Shown: positions 53,345 to 62,347 of the stretch, one piece after another
Layout of the letters: the number at the start of each line of letters is the position of its first letter
Position numbering within the stretch: the first letter of the stretch is position 1
DNA from: Sporolactobacillus sp. CQH2019
GTDB taxonomy: Bacteria > Bacillota > Bacilli > Bacillales > Sporolactobacillaceae
Assembly: GCF_028765345.1 (NCBI RefSeq)
Contig: NZ_JARAJZ010000014.1
Location: 51,331-115,330, forward strand
DNA: 64,000 nt
Direction of reading: 5' to 3'
Translations under genes and position numbers: made by a program
The notes under the pieces: model-generated
What the model saw: only the letters and a program-made list of their open reading frames with translations
Told to the model about the DNA's origin: nothing
Databases searched by the model: none

Positions 53345-53375
53345 TTGTAAACTAATCCAATTAGTATTATACTAA
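53345..53375 (+). promoter_or_regulatory. promoter with overlapping TetR-type dyads
   Basis: TTGTAA (53345-53350), 17 nt, TATACT (53368-53373). ACTAAT-N3-ATTAGT (53351-53365) and TTAGTA-N3-TACTAA (53361-53375) overlap inside it, giving an operator that covers the spacer and -10. Confidence 0.6.
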
Positions 53376-53416
53376 CATTCGTAGTTTATATCAACGCATG
53401 TTAGGAGAGATTCCAA

Positions 53417-54190
53417 ATGATCCATTACATTGCTCTGCCCATAGTCGGACTTCTGGTCGGCATATTCATTGTATCGCTTGGCGGGGGAGGGGGTGCCATA
53501 TATGTCGGCATTCTGATGACTTTATTCCACATCTCACCTGAGGTTGCTGCATCGACTTCACTTGCAACAATGATTCCCACATTGGCAGCGGGCACTTACA
53601 GTCACTGGAAAGCAGGCAATGTCAATCTGAAATTAGGAAAATATATGAGTGCCGGAGGGATAGCCGGAGTCTTAATCGGTGCTCTTCTGTCTGGCATGAT
53701 TCCGGCATTCTGGTACAGCAAAATTGCCGGTGTTATTTTTGTCCTCCTGAGCATCCAGATGCTTGTCTCTATTATCGGCAAACGAAAAAAAGAGCAGCAT
53801 TCCGCTGTTTCCCAGCGACCATTCACTTTCTGGAAAATCTGCGCGGCATTGGCTTACGGAGTATTAGGCGGAGTGATGTGCGGGCTGCTCGGATTAAGCG
53901 GCGGCGGACCGATCGTTGCCGGTTTGTTTGTTCTGGGAAGCAGCATGACGGAAAGTGCGGGGACTTCCGTTTTTGTCCTGACTGCCCTTTCAATTGTCGG
54001 TTTGCTGATGCACCTGAGTCTGGGGAATATCGACTGGGGGCTGGTCGGACTGCTGCTGTTGGGTACGGTTATGGGTGCTTTGATCGGCCCGGTGTTCATG
54101 AAACATGTGAATAAAAATTTACTGGAGCACATCTTGCAGCCGGTCATGTTTGTCCTGATCTTTGTCATGGGGGCGGTTCTTATTCTTTAG
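53417..54190 (+). CDS. TauE/SafE (DUF81) family membrane transporter
   Basis: A 257-residue protein with about eight hydrophobic segments in two similar halves: GIFIVSLGGGGGAIYVGILMTLFHISPEVAASTSLATMIPT and GVLGGVMCGLLGLSGGGPIVAGLFVLGSSMTESAGTSVFV. The family moves sulfonates, sulfite, sulfoacetate or other small organic anions out of or into the cell. Controlled by the divergent TetR. Substrate unknown. Confidence 0.88.
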   Translation: MIHYIALPIVGLLVGIFIVSLGGGGGAIYVGILMTLFHISPEVAASTSLATMIPTLAAGTYSHWKAGNVNLKLGKYMSAGGIAGVLIGALLSGMIPAFWYSKIAGVIFVLLSIQMLVSIIGKRKKEQHSAVSQRPFTFWKICAALAYGVLGGVMCGLLGLSGGGPIVAGLFVLGSSMTESAGTSVFVLTALSIVGLLMHLSLGNIDWGLVGLLLLGTVMGALIGPVFMKHVNKNLLEHILQPVMFVLIFVMGAVLIL

Positions 54191-54278
54191 TACCCAATAA
54201 AATACAATAACATAATAAGAAGCTCGTTCATGCAAACGTGAAGCCGGTAACAAGAGGTACCCGTTTAAATATATTTAA

Positions 54279-54512
54279 TCATGATTCGTCATCGCTAATC
54301 GGCGGCAAAAACCCTCTATATCCGCAGCCGGGACAAGTGACTTCGCGTTTGCCCATCGCATGGAAAGAAACCATGTAGGCCGCCACCGGTATTTTAAAGG
54401 CGCATCCGCATTCCGGACATTCAAAATGAGAATGCTTTGCGCGCCGGGCGACAAGCAGCATGAGCATAATGGCAAGAATAAGCACGATGAATGGTACGAT
54501 TTGCGCCGCCAT
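54279..54512 (-). CDS. small membrane-anchored zinc-ribbon protein
   Basis: A 77-residue protein: an N-terminal membrane helix (IVPFIVLILAIMLMLLVARRAK) followed by a zinc ribbon with CPECG (about residues 32-36) and CPGCG (about 60-64). A GGAGG site lies 9 nt before ATG 54512, supporting a real gene. Function not known; such small proteins are often annotated as hypothetical. Confidence 0.75.
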   Translation of the reverse strand: MAAQIVPFIVLILAIMLMLLVARRAKHSHFECPECGCAFKIPVAAYMVSFHAMGKREVTCPGCGYRGFLPPISDDES

Positions 54513-54824
54513 TTTTGAACGCCTCCAGAGATAGATACCAACTCATTAAGTTTAATTCTATTTTCCATATATAATAATGAGAAGTCAACGATTGATACGT
54601 TCTTATTATGTCATGGCCGGTCGCTCTTCAAATTTTCAGGACTGCCTTTCATTGTTTAAACACGTGTCCGGAAGATTCTGTGCATCTGCCGGTCTGGTGT
54701 CTGCGTTGGAATAACCTGTATAAAAAAGAGCATCCTGCACCCGGCAGGTGAACCGGCCGGATACGGGATGCTTTTTGAAGATCTTAGGTGTCCCCCATAG
54801 GAAAATTGTCTACATGGAATTTTT
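54513..54824. other. intergenic region before the aldo/keto reductase end
   Basis: It contains only the reductase terminator at 54722-54776. Confidence 0.5.
54722..54776 (-). terminator. terminator of the aldo/keto reductase gene
   Basis: On the minus strand AAAGCATCC and CCGGC pair with GCCGG and GGATGCT, then CTTTTTT. It lies 50 nt after the stop. Confidence 0.75.
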
Positions 54825-55667
54825 TTAGAATTCTTCGTATTTTGCCGGGTCCTGATCGGCGGTCCGGCCGTCTTCATGGCTTAGGCCGTTGATTGCCTGC
54901 ATCTCTTCATCTGTCAGTGAGAAATCGAATATAGAAAGATTCTCTGCCTGGCGCTGCGGAGAAGAGGACTTAGGCAGCGGCAGCGCACCGAGCTGAATAT
55001 GCCAGCGCAGAATAATCTGCGGGATCGATCGTTGATGGGCGTCGGCGATTTTCTTAATAGTCCGGTCCTGCAGCAGTTTATTTGCCCGGGCCAGCGGGCT
55101 CCACGACTCGGTCACAATGCCGTGCTCCCTATCCCACGCCCGCTGCTTCTCCTGTGAAAAATAGGGATGCAGCTCGACCTGATTGACACTCGGAGTCACG
55201 CCGGTCTCCTTAATTAGGCGTTCCAGATGTTCCGGCAGGAAGTTGCAGACGCCGATGGAACGGATGAGCCCCCATTTTCTGGCATCGATCAAAGCCCTCC
55301 AGGCTTCAACATACAGGTTTTTGCTCGGATTCGGCCAGTGAATGAGATAAAGATCATAATAATCCAATCCGGCCCTGAAGAGAGATTCCTGAATCGTGGC
55401 CAGGGCTTCCTGGTATGAGTGATGGCGCCCGGGCAGTTTGGACGAGATCCGCAATTTTTCACGCGGGACCGAACTGCGCCGGACCGCCTCACCGAGCGCT
55501 CCCTCATTCTCGTAATTAAAAGCTGAATCCAGCAAACGATAACCTGCATCAATAGCACTTAAAATTCCATTGACGCCTGACGCACCGTTCATTTTATAGG
55601 TGCCGAAACCAATCGCGGGCAGCGTTAATCCGTCATTCAGTTTGATTTCCGGAATTGATGTCACCAA
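54825..55667 (-). CDS. aldo/keto reductase
   Basis: A 280-residue AKR with the full catalytic tetrad: Asp47 and Tyr52 in DSAFNYENE, Lys77 in ISSKLPG, His110 in YLIHWPNP. PAIGFGTYKM opens the barrel, and LPLPKSSSPQRQAEN is the NADPH-binding end. It reduces aldehydes or ketones (2,5-diketogluconate-reductase-like subfamily). Its C-terminal DQDPAKYEEF lacks obvious unusual features. Monocistronic. Confidence 0.93.
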   Translation of the reverse strand: MVTSIPEIKLNDGLTLPAIGFGTYKMNGASGVNGILSAIDAGYRLLDSAFNYENEGALGEAVRRSSVPREKLRISSKLPGRHHSYQEALATIQESLFRAGLDYYDLYLIHWPNPSKNLYVEAWRALIDARKWGLIRSIGVCNFLPEHLERLIKETGVTPSVNQVELHPYFSQEKQRAWDREHGIVTESWSPLARANKLLQDRTIKKIADAHQRSIPQIILRWHIQLGALPLPKSSSPQRQAENLSIFDFSLTDEEMQAINGLSHEDGRTADQDPAKYEEF

Positions 55668-55987
55668 AGCAATCGCTCCTTTCTTTTAATGAACTCTACT
55701 GAAGTTTAACACTCACAAATTTCTTTGATCCGGACACTATAAGAATAACACATAATTTTTTACAATAAATTGAATTTCATGAAGAGACACCGGAGGAACT
55801 GATCCTGTACAACAAACGATTTGTCCCCGGATGGAGAGTATTTTCTGAAAGAAGCCGGAAAGTCGTTGCCGATAAAGAAGCTAACAACCGTATTTTTTAT
55901 TTCATCGATTGCCTTGACAAATCTTATATATATAAATATTATATGAATAACTTATATATATAATATTTATATATGGAGGGACTATTG
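55668..55987. other. intergenic region before the MFS exporter
   Basis: The last 75 nt carry the promoter/palindrome listed at 55914-55974. No gene is seen in the rest. Confidence 0.5.
55914..55974 (+). promoter_or_regulatory. promoter inside a 17-bp palindrome, PadR operator candidate
   Basis: TTGACA (55914-55919), 17 nt, TATTAT (55937-55942). ATATATAAATATTATAT (55928-55944) and its exact reverse complement at 55958-55974 flank a 13-nt spacer, so the left arm covers the -10. The A/T-only dyad is typical of PadR-type operators. Confidence 0.7.
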
Positions 55988-57724
55988 ATGAATAAACATC
56001 AGAAAACGGTTGTTTTTGCCATGTCGATAGGAATTTTTTTGTGTATGCTGGATACAACGATTATGAACATTGCCTTACCGGCTATTCAGTCCGGGCTGAA
56101 TGTTTCGCTGGATAATCTTTCATGGGCCCTGAACATTTATACAATTGTGTTTGCTGTGTTTACGATTCCGTTCGGACGCTTTGCCGATCTTTACGGCAGA
56201 AATAAAATTTATGTATTAGGACTTATTGTTTTCGGTATCGGTTCGATCATCAGCGGTCTTTCCGGAAATGCAGCTTTTCTTATCCTGGGCCGTGGGATTC
56301 AAAGTGTCGGCGCTTCTGTTGTTTTCCCCGCCAGTATGACAATCGGCATTTCACAGGCAAGTGTTGAAAAACGCACCCAAGCGATTCTTATTTTAGGGGT
56401 CACGCAGGGACTTGCCGCCGCGCTGGGCCCGACAATCGGAGGGATTGTGACGCAATACCTCGGCTGGCGCTGGGTATTTTTAGTTAATGTTCCGATCCTG
56501 CTTATCGCCTTGATTTTATGCTTGACAGAACTTGACTTCCAAGGCGAAAAAAAGGTGAATGCGAAACTCGATCTCTCAGGTTCAATGATGAGTATGCTCT
56601 TTCTGTTTGCGTTGACGCTGGCGCTGATAAAGGGAAGAGACTGGGGATGGCATTCACTGTCGATTACGGGTCTGTTTGTCATAAGTATTCTGTCATTTGT
56701 CGTTTTCATTTATCACGAACATAAAACAGATTCGCCGATGATTAATATGAAGCTATTCCGGTATCGTCAGTTTAACGGTTCCTCACTGACAGCCATTCTG
56801 AGCCAGCTGTTCCTCGTCGCTGTGATGGTTATCATGCCGACATTTCTGACCCGGATACAGAATGAAACCGAATTGACAGCGGCCATGCTGGTCACGCCCA
56901 TCTCCTTCATGACTTTCGTCTGTGCGCCGATTGTCGGTCTGCTGGTTCATAAACTTGGCGCCAAATTTACGATTTTCATAGGGTTTCTGGCAATGGCTTT
57001 AGCCTGTTATTCTTTCTATCACTTGGATGTCTCACGCAATTACTGGCAGTTAATCCTTACCTGCATGCTTCTCGGGATCGGCTACGGCATCATTGTCGGT
57101 CCGATTACGGTGCTGGCGGCTTCAGATTTTCAGGGAGAATTGCTGACTGCTTCGCAAAGTGTAATCGGCGTTTTAAAACAACTGGGGTCTGTATTGGCGG
57201 TAGCCATCTTTGTTTCCGGCCTGACCGGCAATATCGGTCAGGCAAAACTGGCTTCGGTTCAGTATGCGAAAAAACAAATCGAGACACTGGATGTCTCTGA
57301 AACCGATCGGCAGGCGGCAATCAATAAAGCTGTTGATTCTATTGATCAGGAACGGTCCGAATCGAATAAACCGGCTATTTCCCAGGCAAAAGAACGGTCA
57401 ATGATCACTGCGGCCTATCACCAGGTGCTTGCACAAAAACATATCAACGAAAGGGAGCTTGCCGATCCGGAGAAAAAAGCGATGACGGCGAGTGTCACAC
57501 AATCTGTCAAACAAAGAGTGAATCAGATCAATGATGATGTAAAATATAAGAGTACGCTGATACAGAATAAGACGAAGGCAAACATGAAGGAAGCATTCTT
57601 ATCGCTTTATGGATGGGCTTTTCCATTTGCTCTTGCTTCATGTTTCATTGCCTTCTTATTCAAAGGAAAAGCAAGGGGGTTCGTTCATGAAAAGCGAAGA
57701 CGTCATTCTGGGAATTATCAATGA
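55988..57724 (+). CDS. MFS multidrug exporter, DHA2 (14-helix) family
   Basis: About 578 residues. MLDTTIMNIALPAIQSGL (motif D1), GRFADLYGRNKIYVLG (motif A) and GPTIGGIVTQYLGWRWVFLVNVP (motif C, antiporter) are EmrB/QacA-like. A long polar loop (about residues 415-545) precedes the last helix, as in DHA2 proteins. It exports drugs or toxic compounds by proton exchange. The 3' end overlaps padR by 38 nt, so exporter and regulator are made from one mRNA. ATG 55988 has GGAGGG 8 nt upstream. Confidence 0.92.
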   Translation: MNKHQKTVVFAMSIGIFLCMLDTTIMNIALPAIQSGLNVSLDNLSWALNIYTIVFAVFTIPFGRFADLYGRNKIYVLGLIVFGIGSIISGLSGNAAFLILGRGIQSVGASVVFPASMTIGISQASVEKRTQAILILGVTQGLAAALGPTIGGIVTQYLGWRWVFLVNVPILLIALILCLTELDFQGEKKVNAKLDLSGSMMSMLFLFALTLALIKGRDWGWHSLSITGLFVISILSFVVFIYHEHKTDSPMINMKLFRYRQFNGSSLTAILSQLFLVAVMVIMPTFLTRIQNETELTAAMLVTPISFMTFVCAPIVGLLVHKLGAKFTIFIGFLAMALACYSFYHLDVSRNYWQLILTCMLLGIGYGIIVGPITVLAASDFQGELLTASQSVIGVLKQLGSVLAVAIFVSGLTGNIGQAKLASVQYAKKQIETLDVSETDRQAAINKAVDSIDQERSESNKPAISQAKERSMITAAYHQVLAQKHINERELADPEKKAMTASVTQSVKQRVNQINDDVKYKSTLIQNKTKANMKEAFLSLYGWAFPFALASCFIAFLFKGKARGFVHEKRRRHSGNYQ

Positions 57725-58196
57725 AAACTCGCGGACCGGTTATGAAATCGTTGAAGTCTTTAAAACCATTTTCTCTCATTTTTTTGACGGTTCATATGGC
57801 AGTGTTTATCCTGCCTTACATAAACTGGAACAGCAGGGCATGGTCACGAAACAAACGGTTGTACAGGAAGGAAAACCGAATAAGTTCGTGTATTCCATCA
57901 CGGCACAGGGCAAAGAACAGTTTAAGAATTATTTAAAAACATCTTTGCAGCCTGAAAAAGTAAAATCTGATTTTTTGATGCGCATGTACTTTGGCGAATA
58001 TCTTACCAAGGAGGAAATACAGGACATAATCAGCCACGAAATCAGGCATAAAGAAGCCTTGCTTGAACAGCTTAATTCCAATTATGATCACTGGCATTCA
58101 AAAATGTCCCGTCTGCAACAAGTGTGTTATCAAATAGGGATTGCCCGCTATCAGTCTGAACTACAGGTTTTGAAGGAAAACGGCATAATTGAGTGA
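57687..58196 (+). CDS. PadR-family transcriptional regulator
   Basis: About 169 residues. The winged helix shows DVILGIINENSRTGYEIVEVFKT, GSYGSVYPALHKLEQQGMVTKQTVVQEGKPNKFVYSITAQGKE, the PadR core. A helical C-terminal dimerisation domain follows (residues about 95-165). The start is ATG 57687 with AAGGGGG upstream; the longer ORF start is inside the exporter gene in another frame. It most likely represses the exporter operon through the palindrome at 55928-55974. Confidence 0.9.
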   Translation: MKSEDVILGIINENSRTGYEIVEVFKTIFSHFFDGSYGSVYPALHKLEQQGMVTKQTVVQEGKPNKFVYSITAQGKEQFKNYLKTSLQPEKVKSDFLMRMYFGEYLTKEEIQDIISHEIRHKEALLEQLNSNYDHWHSKMSRLQQVCYQIGIARYQSELQVLKENGIIE

Positions 58197-59192
58197 AGCG
58201 GCCGCAGTCTGCGGCTAATTTCGCGGGCTGGCCAATGTCAAGACATAACAATATGCTATAAATCGAACGAAATTCATAATATTTATGATGATGGATCCTA
58301 TTCACTCGCCCGAGCCGAAACTGCGATTTAAGTTTTCGGGATGATTGTCCCCCTACTGTCGAAAAGGGACGGATTCCTACGAAAAAGTTTATTCGTAACT
58401 CTGATTATTCAAATTTATTGATTCTTTGGCTTTTGCTGTTGATGTTCTGTGTTTTACTGCAGACATTATATCCTTTGCTGTAGATTCTGTGATGGCAACT
58501 GTTGATATTCCGGCGATTACTGATGTAACTTTGCCATTTTCTGCTGATTTTCCGATGTTTCCGAATGATTATCGTCATGGGACTGCTGAATATGCAGCAT
58601 CGAAGATAAATATCGGCCGTTTTCGGAATTTAGCGTCTGTCCGTGAATGATATTATCCTTCAGAAGAGTTTATCGGCACTCGTATGAATTTTTGGCTCTC
58701 CATCAAAAGATGAAGGATGGTGCATTTACACCACGGCCCTCAGGCATATGGACCGGTGGGGGACTCGTTTTTGTTAATGGAATGTTTATCATTAACCTGC
58801 CTAAGAGAGTTTTCAATAATCTAGGCGAAAACTGTAAAAGGAACAGATTTATCGGTAAACGCAATGGAACGGTTTTAACATAGTAATAATATAGAAGAAA
58901 TTATTTGCGCCATTTGCCGGAACCGAGTTTTTTATCAGCTGCCGGAGCTGATAGGGAGCGAAGCGGTGACGGCGGCCGCAATTTTTCCTTGGAGACGTCC
59001 AATCCGGCCTATATTGTGCTATGATCATCATGCTAGCTCCTTTCGTATAATGGCTCTGTTTGGAAATGAGTATCTTATTCCAATTAACCCACGGATCTAC
59101 GATCAAGGAGCTAGTTTTGTTCACGGAGCCTTGCAATAATATGCCGAACCTGTGAATATTATTTTCCGGAGGAGAATTATTGCCAAATCATA
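58197..59192. other. 1-kb gene-free stretch between padR and the feo cluster
   Basis: It contains a 21-bp-periodic degenerate repeat (58434-58575) and a 10-bp inverted repeat CTAGCTCCTT / AAGGAGCTAG (59033-59042 and 59105-59114, 62 bp apart). No gene is supported. Confidence 0.55.
58434..58575 (+). repeat. degenerate 21-bp-periodic repeat
   Basis: GAT/GAC triplets recur at 58441, 58462, 58483, 58504, 58546 and 58567, all multiples of 21 apart. Read as protein this gives a 7-residue period (FAVDVLC, FTADIIS, FAVDSVM, ATVDIPA). The unit resembles an old, diverged form of the 21-bp repeats at 25.5-26.0 kb. Confidence 0.6.
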
Positions 59193-59221
59193 TTGACATT
59201 GAAAATCATTATCAATAAAAT
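59193..59221 (+). promoter_or_regulatory. feo promoter with Fur box
   Basis: TTGACA (59193-59198), 17 nt, TAAAAT (59216-59221). TGAAAATCATTATCA (59200-59214) fits the 7-1-7 Fur dyad TGATAAT-N-ATTATCA at 14 of 15 positions and fills the spacer, so Fur binding should block the polymerase when iron is sufficient. Confidence 0.85.
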
Positions 59222-59296
59222 GAAATTAAAGAGTTCTTGGCATGATTATGAAGCAATAACCATAAGAAAAAATCACAAGAAAAGGGGGAACCGGAG

Positions 59297-59578
59297 ATGA
59301 TGAAGAAACAGACTGATTTATCTGATCGGGATCATAGGGCTGGTCCGGCGGGACATCGGCCTGCATTCCCGCTGAGCATGGTCCGTGCCGGGGAGCAGGT
59401 TCGTGTTCAGGCTGTTTCCGGCAAAGACGAGACCCGGCATTTTCTTCATAATCTGGGATTCGTGGACGAGGCCGTTCTGACTGTTGTTGCAGAAGTAAAG
59501 GGCAATATGATTGTTAAAATCAAAGGGACAAAAGTAGCGGTCAGCAAAACGCTGGCCAGGCGGATTATGACTAATTAA
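59297..59578 (+). CDS. feoA: FeoA-family protein, first copy
   Basis: A 93-residue SH3-like FeoA protein with a charged N-terminal extension (about residues 1-24). The core is PLSMVRAGEQVRVQAVSGKDETRHFLHNLGFVDEAVLTVVAEVKGNMIVKIKGTKVAVSKTLARRI. FeoA assists the FeoB ferrous-iron channel. First gene after the Fur-controlled promoter, 16 nt before the second feoA. Confidence 0.9.
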   Translation: MMKKQTDLSDRDHRAGPAGHRPAFPLSMVRAGEQVRVQAVSGKDETRHFLHNLGFVDEAVLTVVAEVKGNMIVKIKGTKVAVSKTLARRIMTN

Positions 59579-59594
59579 CGGAGGGATCCGGCTA

Positions 59595-59816
59595 ATGAGA
59601 ACACTTAAAGAAGCGAAACCCGGCGAGGTTGTTTCAGTCGTGAAACTGTCGGGAGCAGGAGCGCTCCGGCGCCGCATGATGGATATGGGAATTACAAGAG
59701 GAACCAAAATTATCGTACGCAAGGTTGCTCCATTGGGGGATCCGATTGAGATCAGCTTACGCGGATATGAACTTTCTATTCGAAAAAACGAGGCTGAACA
59801 TATTGAGCTTGCCTGA
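59595..59816 (+). CDS. feoA: FeoA-family protein, second copy
   Basis: A 73-residue FeoA: TLKEAKPGEVVSVVKLSGAGALRRRMMDMGITRGTKIIVRKVAPLGDPIEISLRGYELSIRKNEAEHIEL. This is the canonical form with the RRRMMDMG and RGYELSIRK motifs. Two different FeoA proteins before one FeoB occur in several Firmicutes and clostridia. GGAGG precedes ATG 59595. Confidence 0.93.
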   Translation: MRTLKEAKPGEVVSVVKLSGAGALRRRMMDMGITRGTKIIVRKVAPLGDPIEISLRGYELSIRKNEAEHIELA

Positions 59817-59882
59817 ACCGACAAGGTTGTTTCACTCGTATAGAAACGTTAATGAATCCTTTTTCCGAAAGGACAGATAGTT

Positions 59883-62024
59883 ATGGAGATACGAATCGCG
59901 CTTGTCGGCAACCCGAACTGCGGCAAAACGACTATGTTCAATAATTTGACCGGCAGCAGCCAGTATGTGGGGAACTGGCCCGGCGTGACTGTTGAAAAAA
60001 AAGAAGGCAGATTGAAAGGCCATAAGGATGTGATGATCACTGATCTTCCGGGGATTTATTCACTTTCTCCGTATACACTGGAGGAAGTGGTCAGCCGCAA
60101 TTATTTGCTTCATGAGCGGCCGGACGTCATCGTTGATCTGGTCGACGGAACGAATCTTGAAAGAAATCTTTATCTGACGACGCAGGTATTGGAGCTGGGC
60201 ATTCCGGTTGTAATCGCCCTGAATATGATTGATGTCGTCAGGAAAAACGGCGATCGAATAAATATCGGCAAACTGAGTGAAGAGCTGGGATGCCGTGTAA
60301 TAGAAACTTCGGCTGTTAAAGGGACAGGACTGGCAGAAGTTATGGAAACGGCAATCGAACTGGCTGATAACGCAGATAACAGCCGTACCCGGAACTTTTT
60401 CAGCTTAGATACGGAGAAGATGCTGGACTCGGCAGCCGATCTTGTCAGAAGCAAAGTGGACCCTGAGCGTATCCGCTGGTATGCAGTCAAACTTTTTGAA
60501 AAAGATGAAAAAGTGCTGGCGGAGCTTCACCTTTCGGATGATGCGCTTACCCGGTTGGAAGCGCTGACATCCGCTGCCGAAAAAGAATCGGGCGATGACG
60601 GCGAGATGATCATTACCAACGAGCGCTATGATTACATTGCCCGGCTGGTTGATGAGTGTGTACATAGGAAGGCGCAGCAGCTAACCGTTTCGGATAAAAT
60701 TGATCGAGTTGTGACCAACCGATTCCTTTCGCTGCCCATTTTTGCGGCCATTATCTGGCTTGTTTACTATATCTCCGTGTCAACCGCCGGTTCTTATGTG
60801 ACTGACTGGACCAACGATACGCTGTTCGGAGACTGGATCACGAACGGAGCCACGCATTTCCTGAACGCAGTCGGCGCGGCAGACTGGATGACCGGCCTGA
60901 TTGTGGACGGTGTCATCGGCGGTGTCGGCACGGTCCTCGGTTTTGTTCCGCAAATGCTGATTCTTTTCTTTTTTCTTTCCATCCTTGAAGATTCCGGTTA
61001 CATGGCGCGCGTTGCTTTTATCATGGACCGGATCTTCCGCCGCTTCGGTCTGTCCGGAAAATCGTTTATCCCGATTCTGATCAGCTCCGGATGCGGTGTG
61101 CCGGGTATTATGGCGACACGGACGATTGAGAATGAAAAAGACAGGAGAATGACGATCATCCTGACGACATTCATGCCCTGCAGCGCGAAACTGGTGATCA
61201 TCACGATGATTGTCACAACCTTTTTCCCCGGATCCCTCTGGATCGCTCCCGCCATGTATTTTCTCGGCATCGCGATGATTGCTGTATCCGGTATCATCCT
61301 CAAAAAGACAAAAATGTTCGGCGGAGAACCGGCTCCCTTTGTCATGGAACTGCCCGCTTATCACATACCCTCGCTTAAGGGCGTGTTGATTCATATGTGG
61401 GAACGAGGTAAACATTTTATCACGAAAGCCGGAACGATTATTTTTCTTGCCTGCAGTCTTATTTGGTTCCTTTCTTCATTTAATTGGAGAATGCAGATGG
61501 TTGCCAGTGTTGACACAAGCATTCTTGCCCAAGTCGGCCGTGCAGTCAGCTGGTTTTTTGCACCTCTTGGATTCGGTTCCTGGAAAGGGGCGGTCGCGAC
61601 CATCAGTGCGCTCGCAGCCAAGGAAAATGCGATCGGTACATTGGCCGTTCTGAACGGTGTATCGGACACAGCGAACACGCATGCATTGGCGGAAGGCGTT
61701 CGCTCCATGTTCACTTCACTCAGTGCTTTCTCATTCATGCTGTTCAATCTGTTTAATCCGCCGTGCATCGTCGCCATGAGCACGACGGGCAGAGAGATGA
61801 ACAGTTTCAAATGGACGCTGGCTGCCATTGGCTATCAGACGATTCTTGGCTACAGTATCGCTTTTGTAGTCAATCAGCTGGGCGGCGTACTGTTCATGGG
61901 AAAGAGTGTCCTCAGCACAGGACCGATTCTGGCAGTAATCATTCTGATCGTTGTTATTTATCTGCTGACCCGTCCGGCTTATGGAAAAAGGACCGCACTG
62001 CATCATGCCGACGCCGGCATCTGA
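59883..62024 (+). CDS. feoB: ferrous iron transporter FeoB
   Basis: A 713-residue membrane GTPase. The N-terminal G domain has G1 GNPNCGKT (9-16), G3 DLPG (54-57) and G4 NMID (114-117). A helical GDI-like domain follows (about 170-270), then the membrane part with two Gate motifs: ISSGCGVPGIMATRTIENEKDRRMTI and FNPPCIVAMSTTGREMNSFKW. It imports Fe(II) under low-oxygen conditions. Normal full length. Fur-regulated with both feoA genes. Confidence 0.96.
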   Translation: MEIRIALVGNPNCGKTTMFNNLTGSSQYVGNWPGVTVEKKEGRLKGHKDVMITDLPGIYSLSPYTLEEVVSRNYLLHERPDVIVDLVDGTNLERNLYLTTQVLELGIPVVIALNMIDVVRKNGDRINIGKLSEELGCRVIETSAVKGTGLAEVMETAIELADNADNSRTRNFFSLDTEKMLDSAADLVRSKVDPERIRWYAVKLFEKDEKVLAELHLSDDALTRLEALTSAAEKESGDDGEMIITNERYDYIARLVDECVHRKAQQLTVSDKIDRVVTNRFLSLPIFAAIIWLVYYISVSTAGSYVTDWTNDTLFGDWITNGATHFLNAVGAADWMTGLIVDGVIGGVGTVLGFVPQMLILFFFLSILEDSGYMARVAFIMDRIFRRFGLSGKSFIPILISSGCGVPGIMATRTIENEKDRRMTIILTTFMPCSAKLVIITMIVTTFFPGSLWIAPAMYFLGIAMIAVSGIILKKTKMFGGEPAPFVMELPAYHIPSLKGVLIHMWERGKHFITKAGTIIFLACSLIWFLSSFNWRMQMVASVDTSILAQVGRAVSWFFAPLGFGSWKGAVATISALAAKENAIGTLAVLNGVSDTANTHALAEGVRSMFTSLSAFSFMLFNLFNPPCIVAMSTTGREMNSFKWTLAAIGYQTILGYSIAFVVNQLGGVLFMGKSVLSTGPILAVIILIVVIYLLTRPAYGKRTALHHADAGI

Positions 62025-62074
62025 TTTTTTAAAAATAGAGACATCACGTACAGGACAGGAGGCATGTTCGTGTC

Positions 62075-62293
62075 ATGAATTTAGCAACCATTTTAATCGG
62101 CGTTGTTCTGTTTTTCAGCTATTTGCTGGCTATCCGTCATGTATGTAAAAACGGAGCCTGTGCGGACTGCGGGCTGCAGGGCGTCTGTCCGATTCATACT
62201 TTGCAAGACTCTAAAAAACCGAAACCGGCGGAGCTGGAAGCGATCAGGAAAAGTTCTCCGAGGCCCGATATTCGGGTCACGATTCATCGCTGA
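62075..62293 (+). CDS. FeoB-associated cysteine-rich membrane protein
   Basis: A 72-residue protein. An N-terminal membrane helix (NLATILIGVVLFFSYLLAIRHV) is followed by a short cysteine cluster: CKNGACADCGLQGVCP, with four cysteines. This is the layout of the small FeoB-associated Cys-rich proteins found after feoB in many Firmicutes. It may bind iron or guard FeoB. It lies 50 nt after feoB. Confidence 0.85.
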   Translation: MNLATILIGVVLFFSYLLAIRHVCKNGACADCGLQGVCPIHTLQDSKKPKPAELEAIRKSSPRPDIRVTIHR

Positions 62294-62347
62294 TCCATCG
62301 TCGCAGAAAGAACTGCCTGCAATTTCATAACGGAAGGAATGAAAAAA

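Noticed and set aside
59033-59114. 10-bp inverted repeat CTAGCTCCTT / AAGGAGCTAG as a miniature transposon
   Set aside because: Arms are short, no target duplication is visible, and no second copy was noticed in the window.
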